From positions 1 through 6,708 of the forward strand of contig ONWJ01000211.1 of assembly GCA_900321535.1 (NCBI GenBank): DNA of 6,708 bases, given 5' to 3'. Source of the stretch: an uncultured Erysipelotrichaceae bacterium. Its GTDB lineage: Bacteria; Bacillota_I; Bacilli_A; RFN20; CAG-826. Under the pieces are notes generated by a model. It worked only from the letters and a program-made list of their open reading frames with translations. It did no database searches and had not been told where the DNA came from. Position 1 is the stretch's first letter. Each line of letters starts with the position of its first letter. The position numbers were made by a program, and so were the translations under genes. Positions 1 to 5,566 of this stretch are shown here, one piece after another.

Positions 1-108
1 AAGGGCTTCAGATTCAAGAAAACAGCAAAATATAGTCTAAGCAAGAAACGCCTTCGTCTGATAGAAGAGTTCATTCAATATCGGATTGAGGAACTCCTAG
101 GTGATTAA
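1..108 (+). CDS. C-terminal fragment of an unrecognised plus-strand protein (5' end off window)
   Basis: Frame 1 is open from the first base to a TAA at 106-108 and encodes 35 residues. It is strongly basic and amphipathic, with a KKTAKYSLSKKRLRL stretch followed by EEFIQYRIEELL, which looks like a helical C-terminal tail ending in GD. This composition is more protein-like than the antisense reading of the same bases. I do not recognise the family. Basic helical tails of this kind occur in transposases and other DNA-binding proteins, but that is only a possibility. The gene would be convergent with the AAA/nuclease gene. The main uncertainty is length: 35 codons open to the window edge can occur by chance. 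Confidence 0.42.
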   Translation, partial: KGFRFKKTAKYSLSKKRLRLIEEFIQYRIEELLGD

Positions 109-442
109 GCTCTTCTAAAAGTCCTTGGATGCCATTAAAACAAACAGGAGCCGATTTGAGCCGGCATTTTGGCTCTCTCAATTCAAAAGCTGATTCGAAA
201 CCATAATATGCACATTTCGATATTATCTTCAGCCATTCAAAGAGGCCGTGCAACCGCCGCCAAATAAAGAAGATTGTTAAGGGTTCTTGTCCGCGGCACG
301 CACGGTGAAATAAGAAAACCGTCTGACAAGATTCCTTTGTCTTTTTCAATTCATTTTGAATAAGACGTAACCTACTACAAAAGCGCGCTTGAGAATCGGT
401 CTACAAGTCGTCTCTAATAATCCTTATATAAATAAAGAGTGT
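109..442. other. Intergenic region between convergent genes; no supported gene
   Basis: This stretch separates the plus-strand tail from the 3' end of the minus-strand AAA/nuclease gene. It contains GAGCC twice (148-152 and 158-162), either of which could pair with GGCTC at 171-175, and a perfect 10-bp palindrome AAGCGCGCTT at 381-390. None is followed by a T-run, so I cannot name a terminator for either gene. A minus-strand reading frame of 92 codons runs from 349 to 71, but it starts with TTG, lacks a Shine-Dalgarno sequence, overlaps the plus-strand tail and matches nothing I know. I leave it uncalled. Confidence 0.5.
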
Positions 443-2110
443 TTATTTGGAATTCAGCGCTTCCACTTTAATCGCGACTTTTCTATCGAAGAAAGCAATA
501 CCATAAGCGTAGATCGGATTCGCCCCAAGAAGGATGAGATCTTCCGCATACTCTTTGTCCTTGATTTGCTTTAATGCGACCAAGGCGCGCTCTTCAATCC
601 TTTGCTGGCTGGTCTTTGCTTTGATGAATTTAATCTCAATAACCGCGCCGAATTTCCCCGCGATTCGCGGCTGAATCATGATGTCGCAACGACCTTGTCC
701 AGTATTGACTTCGCTTTTGACGATGCAGTCTTCAAAGAGAATGGAAACAAGGGTCAGCACCATTGCCTGATAGGAGCGTTCCTGCTGAAAATCAAAGAAA
801 GAGAATGAATGGAGCAATACCTTCTTGATAATCAAAGAGAACCTCTCCGCGTCCCCGGATTCAATTGCTTGGCGGGCGTCTAAAACGGAAAAGCTTTCGT
901 TTTCAAAGCGATATCGTTTCAATACCTCCTCGCGCAAGGCGATACGGGTTTCATTATTGGGAATAATAATACGTTGCTTGTTTTCGACGTTGACGCTTAA
1001 ATAGCCCGTCGCGATGAGGAACCCGACAAGGCGCTCACTACTATCAAGAGAATCCGCGTAACTTACCACGAAATTCGGCTTCATCTCCACGGTTTCTCCA
1101 TTGAGCAATCGCTTTAATAAATCCGAGCAAGAGGCATATGATTCCTGGCTGATTTCAGAAAGAACGCTGACGGTACTTGTGTTCGTCCAATATTCCTTTA
1201 AGCTATTTTGGAAACGGAAATAGCTTAAGATGGACCATGGGTTCATGATTTCTTCGCCACCGAAACAATACCCACCATACCAATTCCAAAGGTCATTAAA
1301 TGAATGACTTGCATTGAAATATTCCACTAACGCGCGTGCTTCCTCTTTAGTAAAGCCAAAGAACTCCGGGAATGCGCTGTCATAGCCATTATCAACAATT
1401 AGGTTATTTAATCCAGAGAATAAGGATTCTTTCGCGATTCGAAGCACTCCTGTGAGCACCGCTACTTTCAAATGGGAATTGCCTTTTAGCGCTTTCCCGT
1501 ATAAAAGGCGGAAGAAGCCAATAACCTCGTCGTAGAAGCCACGCTCGCGGCTATTTTGAATCGGGGTATCGTATTCATCAATGAAGAGATAGCAACGCTG
1601 ACCGTAATGTTTTTCTAACATTGCTGTCAAACGATATAACGCATCGGTCGGATCGATGTCATCCATGTTTGAATCGATGAAGGATCGATAATAGTTACGG
1701 TCGTCCTCATTGATAGCGGAGCTATTCAAAAGCTCGTTGTGACGAAAGAACTCGTTCCGAATCAGCGCGGTTGTTTGTCGGAGTAATTCCTCGCTTCTCT
1801 TGGCCTGAATGTCTTTAAAACTAAAAGACGCAACGGGCGAGGTTCCACAAAGCGCGAATTCCCGTTCTTTCTCAATTTTCATTCCCTGAAAGTAGGTTTT
1901 TGCTTCTGCGTCTTTGCAATCGAAAAAGGCAGAAAGCATGGAAATCGCGAGGGATTTGCCAAAACGCCTTGGACGTGTGAAAAGCGTGACCGATCCATCT
2001 GGCAAAGACGCAACCTCTTTGGCTAACATGGTTTTATCAACGTAGTAGCAGTCCCTTGATACGATTTTATAATCTTCTACACCTAAAGGAATTTTGCGTA
2101 TTGGTTCCAT
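443..2110 (-). CDS. AAA-ATPase-like protein with C-terminal PD-(D/E)XK nuclease-like domain
   Basis: A complete 555-residue protein. The N-terminal part, about residues 4-290, matches the AAA-ATPase-like family (PF09820 type). It has the opening IPLGVEDYKIV and YYVDKT, the family's atypical Walker A TRPRRFGKS (residues 45-53), a Walker B YLFIDEYD (174-181, D178/E179), and the LTGVLRIAKESLFSGLNN block (219-237). WYGGYCFGG (277-285) and NPWSI (290-294) close this region. The C-terminus, about 430-550, matches the PD-(D/E)XK nuclease family that usually accompanies it (PF08011 type). E467, D476 in GRCDI, and E492/K494 in VIEIK are the predicted active-site residues, and all are present. The length is normal for the family, so the gene looks intact. 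The ATG at 2110 is fixed by AAGGAGG seven bases upstream and by a strong promoter. Predicted cytoplasmic. The family is abundant and often multicopy in gut bacteria. Its role is not established, and a mobile-element or defence role is speculation. Confidence 0.93.
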   Translation of the reverse strand: MEPIRKIPLGVEDYKIVSRDCYYVDKTMLAKEVASLPDGSVTLFTRPRRFGKSLAISMLSAFFDCKDAEAKTYFQGMKIEKEREFALCGTSPVASFSFKDIQAKRSEELLRQTTALIRNEFFRHNELLNSSAINEDDRNYYRSFIDSNMDDIDPTDALYRLTAMLEKHYGQRCYLFIDEYDTPIQNSRERGFYDEVIGFFRLLYGKALKGNSHLKVAVLTGVLRIAKESLFSGLNNLIVDNGYDSAFPEFFGFTKEEARALVEYFNASHSFNDLWNWYGGYCFGGEEIMNPWSILSYFRFQNSLKEYWTNTSTVSVLSEISQESYASCSDLLKRLLNGETVEMKPNFVVSYADSLDSSERLVGFLIATGYLSVNVENKQRIIIPNNETRIALREEVLKRYRFENESFSVLDARQAIESGDAERFSLIIKKVLLHSFSFFDFQQERSYQAMVLTLVSILFEDCIVKSEVNTGQGRCDIMIQPRIAGKFGAVIEIKFIKAKTSQQRIEERALVALKQIKDKEYAEDLILLGANPIYAYGIAFFDRKVAIKVEALNSK

Positions 2111-2117
2111 CGCTTTG

Positions 2118-2124
2118 CCTCCTT
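2118..2124 (-). promoter_or_regulatory. Ribosome binding site of the AAA/nuclease gene
   Basis: On the minus strand the sequence is AAGGAGG, then seven bases (CAAAGCG), then the ATG. This is a near-perfect Shine-Dalgarno match at ideal spacing and settles the start codon. Confidence 0.9.
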
Positions 2125-2136
2125 GAATACACTGGT

Positions 2137-2164
2137 ATTATAGCAAATCCGCCACCGGTTGCAA
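2137..2164 (-). promoter_or_regulatory. Sigma-A-type promoter of the AAA/nuclease gene, embedded in 20-bp repeats
   Basis: On the minus strand there is a consensus -10 TATAAT (2142-2137) preceded by TGC, giving an extended -10 TGCTATAAT. Sixteen bases upstream lies TTGCAA (2164-2159), a four-of-six match to TTGACA. Transcription should begin near 2130, leaving a leader of about 20 bases that contains the ribosome binding site. The -35 and most of the spacer are themselves the last copy of the direct-repeat array, so a protein binding the repeats would occlude or recruit polymerase directly. Confidence 0.8.
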
Positions 2165-2217
2165 CTTTCCGCCACCGTTTACAACTTTCCGCCACTTTTC
2201 GCCACCGATTACAACTT
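2148..2217 (-). repeat. Array of 20-bp direct repeats upstream of the AAA/nuclease gene
   Basis: Read on the minus strand, the units are AAGTTGTAATCGGTGGCGAA (2217-2198), a 10-base half unit AAGTGGCGGA (2197-2188), AAGTTGTAAACGGTGGCGGA (2187-2168) and AAGTTGCAACCGGTGGCGGA (2167-2148). The shared core is GTTGyAA followed by CGGTGGCG. Units are contiguous and in steps of 10 or 20 bases, so they present on one face of the helix. The copy nearest the gene supplies the -35 box. Repeats of about 20 bp near a strong promoter are typical of IS21-family insertion-sequence ends, where they bind transposase, and also of operator or iteron arrays. No istA or istB is in the window, so the IS origin is inference. 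Confidence 0.85.
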
Positions 2218-2341
2218 TTCTTCTAAACAACCTTGAAAAAAGTGTTGAGATATACCAAAAAGTCACTTGGAAAAGTGTAGAAAGAAGGGCTTAATACGAC
2301 AAAAGGATAGATTTAATCGAGGCTTTTGAAAACACGAAGAA

Positions 2342-2366
2342 AACCTTTCTATAAAAGAAACTGGTT
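2342..2366 (-). terminator. Weak hairpin followed by a T-rich run (possible terminator)
   Basis: On the minus strand, AACC-AG-TTTCT, a five-base loop and AGAAA-GGTT form a nine-pair stem with a two-base bulge, followed by TTCTTCGTGTTTTC. It lies about 45 bases beyond the stop of the DUF4143-like remnant. The stem is AT-rich and the T-run is interrupted, so this is a weak candidate. Confidence 0.25.
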
Positions 2367-2409
2367 CGACCCCCCTATCCTCTGTATGGAGTGTGCAATC
2401 TGTTCTTCA

Positions 2410-2606
2410 TCATCGAAATGCCATTAACGGCAATAGATAGATGGGGATGGTTATCTTCGATTCCTCCCGCTTATAGTTTTTATGCCAATGACGTGTTGAC
2501 GGCCTTTTATGCCCGAATATTTCTCGTGAAAGTGATCAAGAGACTTTGTTTTATAGTTTTTGAATGTTTTGACTTCCACCACAACATTGGTATAAGACGA
2601 TGCCTC
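2410..2606 (-). pseudogene. Frameshifted C-terminal remnant resembling a DUF4143-type AAA ATPase
   Basis: On the minus strand, one frame reads SYTNVVVEVKTFKNYKTKSL and continues DHFHEKYSGIKGRQHVIGIK. This matches the pattern at the C-terminus of DUF4143 ATPases, where an I-P-V-E-V-K strand is followed by K-S-K-S-L and a hydrophobic helix. That frame soon stops at TAA (about 2451). Adding one A to the A5 run (plus-strand T5 at 2477-2481) restores a frame that continues IKNYKREESKITIPIYLLPL to a TGA at 2410-2412. That continuation resembles the family's final KNY..E..I..IPLYLL segment. The remnant therefore looks like one gene tail with a single-base deletion. The ATPase half and the start are absent: upstream bases to about 2726 stay open in frame, but I see no family motif there. 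The family assignment rests on pattern memory, not a search. Confidence 0.55.
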
Positions 2607-2738
2607 TCGAGGATAATTCTTGAAAAATCGATCCCATCGCATGTTTTTGAAGAAAAATGCATTTTTCGGTTTTACAGGCCCAAATAGAGCGAAACAAAAG
2701 AATTCATCGTTCGAATCAAAACACAATGTATGCCCTCG

Positions 2739-2753
2739 GCTGCAAAATGCAGC
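2739..2753. other. Perfect 6-bp stem, 3-base loop hairpin downstream of the LRR gene
   Basis: GCTGCA and TGCAGC flank a three-base loop (TTT on the minus strand), 26 bases past the LRR stop codon. It lacks a following T-run (CGAGGGC follows), so it is not a canonical intrinsic terminator. It could stabilise the 3' end of the message, or be chance. Confidence 0.35.
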
Positions 2754-2779
2754 AACAATTCATTGCATCGTCAGATAAA

Positions 2780-5152
2780 TTAGAACGAGACAGTCTTTCC
2801 GCTCTCGAATCTGATGGTGCTTCCATCATAGGTCACCTTGCCAAGTGGGACCGCTACATTACCACTAAGTTCCCAGAAAAGAGTGTTGGCTAACCCAGCA
2901 TTAACTCCAGAAGTGCCTTGGGTAATGAGACCACCATCTTCTAAGTCTTGGCCACTTTCAAATAAGAAGTAAATTGGAGCGTCTCCCGAGCCCGTATCAC
3001 GCCAAGTAGAAGAAGTATTTATGCTGCCATTAATCTTCGTAAACGAATATATTTTCACGGATGTGTCACCTTGCACGATCGATCCAGAGGTATACGCCAA
3101 AGTATGTCCGGTAGGAAGTTGCAGTTCAGTAAGATTTTCACACGAAGAGAAGATGCCAGTATTTGTTCCGCCCCACTCGCATCCATGATTAGTAAAGCGT
3201 ACTGCAACAAGGTTGTTGCAATCATTAAAGGCATTTTCGCCCAAAGTGATGCTAGAGCACTCGAAGGTCACCGTTTTAACATTCGCAGTAGCGAAGCAAC
3301 TTGAATTGAAAGTCTCAATCGTTGAAGGGAACGTGACATTGCCATAGGTATCAGCGGAAACATCGGCACCGGCGTTTTTAAAGGCGTTGGTGTCGATCGT
3401 CGCAAGCTCGGTGAGATGTGTGAAATCAAAATTACTAAGTTGAAGCTTTTTGCATCCCTCAAAAGCACTTGTTCCAATCGTTTTAATCTTAGGCGTATCG
3501 CCATCAAAACTAACCGTTGCAAGTTCCGTGCAACCTTTGAAAAGGTTTTGTCCAAGTTTTTGGACAGAGCTACCGCCTGTTTTCGATAAATTAGAAGGAA
3601 GCGTCACGCTTGTTAAACTAGTACACCCGCTGAAAGATCCATCTTTGTCCAATCTAACTTCGGCAGTTGCTTCAGTCGGCCAATAAATCGTGGTCAAACT
3701 AGTGCATCCAGCAAAACAATTCCCGTTTAGTTGAAGTTTTCCTGTTACATGCCTGAAATCAATCGTGGTCAAGTTAGTGCAGCCGGAAAAGCACCCTGAA
3801 TCAAGGTCAAAGTCGCCAATAGAAGGAGCAATAAATTCGGTGATGGCCTTGTTGTTTTTGAATGTATTGTTAGCGATTTTCGTATATCCACTTGTGGTCA
3901 AATCAAGCAATCCGGCAGTGTTCTCGTCGTGAGAAGTCGCATATTTCAGTCCCGTGTCGGTGTTGTCTGCAAAGAGACCTTCTGGAAGGAACGTGTTGTC
4001 GCCAGAAGCATCAGGAAGAACGATTTTTACTAATTTATCGCAGCCGTTGAAAGCGTAGGATGGCAGTTTGAACATGATATCCCCGCCAGCTTCGGCAAGA
4101 TCGCATTTCCAATCTGGATATTTGGACACCTCAATTCCCAAATAAATTGGGCTATGAGTCGCATTCCCATTGCCAGCAGTACCATCCCCGTTACTTCCGC
4201 GACTACAAACGGCAGAGAATAAGGGCTGAGTTAAAACAGAGCTTGTATCAGCGCCATCAGCGTCTTTTGTTGTCGTTCCTGGGCCAACTTCCAATCTAAA
4301 AATCCAGAAGCCCATTTTATAGGCACCGAAAAGGAATGGTTTTGTCACGCTATTGACTTTATGGTACTGCCCATCAAAGGTAATCTTCTTTGGGGTTCCT
4401 GAAGTATCACTAGTGGTATCCGTAGTAGGACTTGAGGCTTTGTATTTGTCTGCAGGATCACGATTTAAAACCAAAAGCAGTTTACCTGCGTTATAAAAGG
4501 TTCCCCCGGGGTTCTTTGAATAGATGGCGGTCGTGCACTTTTTGCTACTAGAGTTCGTATAAGTAGTTGTTAAATAATTCGTTGAGTCATCCGAGCCCTC
4601 ATCACCAGTGTTGCCGAAAGTAACTCTTCTAAGCCCAAGATTATTAGCGAAAACCGAGGTCGTCTTTCCACCCGTATCAGGCTTAACTTCATTTTCGAAG
4701 AACTTACAACCGTCCGGTATTTTCAATAGTTTTTTGATACTCGTGAAGGAAAAAGCATTCTGACCAATGGAAGCAAGACTAGAAGGAACGATATCATCGG
4801 AAGTCGTATTTTCTGAATAAGAAGATAATTGGGTCACCCCGTAAGCACGTAAGAACGCGAACTTCTTAATCTCGTTGATGCTATTAGGCAAAACAACAGT
4901 TTCTAAGTCAGCGAAACCGGGATTCCCACCTAAAATCTTTGGTGTTGGCTGATTTTTTCGATCTTTTCCATCGCAGAAAGCTGCGGAAAAGGCGGATTCG
5001 CCAATCTTCGTTACAGTGAATTCAAAATCAGTCGGAGCCGAATCACCAACCTTATGTTTCACCGTCACCGATTCCGCTATCTTCGCGGTAGTGATGATAG
5101 CATCGGTTTCCCCCGTTTGCTTATCCCAGGTGTTATAAAGGTATTTTGACAT
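2780..5152 (-). CDS. BspA-like leucine-rich-repeat (LRR_5) protein, downstream segment of an interrupted gene
   Basis: From the first in-frame ATG at 5152 this segment encodes 790 residues with BspA/LRR_5 repeats. The diagnostic pattern is AF.GC..L..I.LP, seen as AFNGCDKLVKIVLP, CFSGCTNLTTIDF, CFAGCTSLTTIYW, SFSGCTSLTSVTLP, LFKGCTELATVSF and AFEGCKKL. Repeats are dense from about residue 370 to 710. Before that come a first LRR block (about 48-190) and a long Ser/Thr/Asp-rich interval (about 190-370). The end (GKVTYDGSTIRFESGKTVSF) has no LPXTG or membrane anchor. Family members are mostly secreted or surface proteins that bind host or partner surfaces. ATG 5152 is unlikely to be a true start: its only purine-rich sequence, GCGGAG, directly abuts the ATG, and the frame is open for 137 codons upstream to a lone TAA, beyond which more LRR sequence continues in the same frame. 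Confidence 0.85.
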   Translation of the reverse strand: MSKYLYNTWDKQTGETDAIITTAKIAESVTVKHKVGDSAPTDFEFTVTKIGESAFSAAFCDGKDRKNQPTPKILGGNPGFADLETVVLPNSINEIKKFAFLRAYGVTQLSSYSENTTSDDIVPSSLASIGQNAFSFTSIKKLLKIPDGCKFFENEVKPDTGGKTTSVFANNLGLRRVTFGNTGDEGSDDSTNYLTTTYTNSSSKKCTTAIYSKNPGGTFYNAGKLLLVLNRDPADKYKASSPTTDTTSDTSGTPKKITFDGQYHKVNSVTKPFLFGAYKMGFWIFRLEVGPGTTTKDADGADTSSVLTQPLFSAVCSRGSNGDGTAGNGNATHSPIYLGIEVSKYPDWKCDLAEAGGDIMFKLPSYAFNGCDKLVKIVLPDASGDNTFLPEGLFADNTDTGLKYATSHDENTAGLLDLTTSGYTKIANNTFKNNKAITEFIAPSIGDFDLDSGCFSGCTNLTTIDFRHVTGKLQLNGNCFAGCTSLTTIYWPTEATAEVRLDKDGSFSGCTSLTSVTLPSNLSKTGGSSVQKLGQNLFKGCTELATVSFDGDTPKIKTIGTSAFEGCKKLQLSNFDFTHLTELATIDTNAFKNAGADVSADTYGNVTFPSTIETFNSSCFATANVKTVTFECSSITLGENAFNDCNNLVAVRFTNHGCEWGGTNTGIFSSCENLTELQLPTGHTLAYTSGSIVQGDTSVKIYSFTKINGSINTSSTWRDTGSGDAPIYFLFESGQDLEDGGLITQGTSGVNAGLANTLFWELSGNVAVPLGKVTYDGSTIRFESGKTVSF
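3512..3880 (-). repeat. Tandem LRR-coding modules conserved at DNA level
   Basis: Related DNA copies encode the GC(T/S).LT..  core. Copies near 3606-3636, 3687-3717 and 3762-3792 are offset by 81 and 75 bases, that is 27 and 25 codons. The last two match at about 26 of 32 bases by eye (ATCGTGGTCAA is exact in both on the plus strand). A weaker fourth copy lies near 3512-3542. Spacing in whole codons fits duplication of single LRR units and makes in-frame expansion or contraction by recombination possible. Confidence 0.7.
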
Positions 5153-5563
5153 CTCCGCATATCGGTTAGCGGGGGTGGCGTCATAATGGCAGACATAGGC
5201 GCATTTAGAACGTTGGCGAGTAATGCTGCCGCCTTCATAGGTGTTTTTATTATCGATATAAAGCTCGTTGACGTTGCTAGCATCGCCGACTTCAACGTCG
5301 ATGTTTTTGTCACCTTCGCCATCAAGAGGATACGTGTCCTTATAATGTATGTTGTGATAGGTTGGTATTTCTTGGTCGATGTCGAAAGTGTTTTTGCAGT
5401 TCTGATCATTGAAATAAATACCGATGTTTTTGTTGTATCGGCCTTGGGCGTTAGTGCCGCTATCAAATGTCTCTTCGGTAGCCGCTTTTTTCCAATGAAC
5501 GACACTACCTAAGTCATCAGATTCTCTGTTTGAATAATTAAATGAAATTGTATTGCCACTTCG
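5153..5563 (-). other. 137-codon stop-free linker joining the two LRR segments in frame
   Basis: Read on the minus strand in the LRR frame, it begins RSGNTISFNYSNRESDDLGS and runs without a stop into the ATG at 5152. It is rich in Asp, Asn, Tyr and Thr, with NVNELYIDNKNTYEGG and KKAATEETFDSG stretches, and shows no LRR repeats. It contains no in-frame ATG, GTG or TTG. The composition is like its neighbours and protein-like, so I take it as an inter-repeat region of the same gene. An antisense reading and an alternative minus frame are also open here, but both give less protein-like, Thr/Lys-heavy or Val/Phe-heavy translations. Confidence 0.8.
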
Positions 5564-5566
5564 TTA
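5564..5566 (-). other. In-frame TAA interrupting the LRR gene
   Basis: The minus-strand codons are GGC ATT GGT TAA CGA AGT GGC. The frame before (380 complete codons to the window edge) and after (927 codons to the stop at 2780) is the same. One base change, for instance to CAA, GAA, AAA, TCA, TTA or TAT, would join them into at least 1308 codons. No length change is needed. Confidence 0.9.

Noticed and set aside
71..349. A 92-codon minus-strand reading frame
   Set aside because: It starts with TTG, has no Shine-Dalgarno sequence, is antisense to the plausible plus-strand tail and resembles no family I know. Its frame is also open further upstream without a better start. A decayed gene cannot be ruled out.
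2148..2217. CRISPR array
   Set aside because: The repeats abut each other with no spacers and include a half unit. No cas gene is present.
2221..2300. Plus-strand promoter in the intergenic region (TTGAAA near 2233)
   Set aside because: No -10 at suitable spacing and no supported plus-strand gene downstream.
2345..2385. Possible tRNA fragment (GGTTCGACCCCCC looks like a T-arm)
   Set aside because: The bases flanking TTCGA do not form a five-pair T-stem, and no acceptor or anticodon arm can be built around it.
5153..5220. C-A-Y-V-C-H in the linker as a haem c site
   Set aside because: The spacing is CX3CH, not the usual CX2CH, it occurs once, and nothing else suggests a cytochrome.
5077..5505. 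A 142-codon minus-strand frame spanning the linker of the LRR gene
   Set aside because: It is Thr/Lys/Ile-rich with no domain pattern and is out of frame with the LRR coding sequence. The LRR frame through the same bases is continuous and more protein-like.
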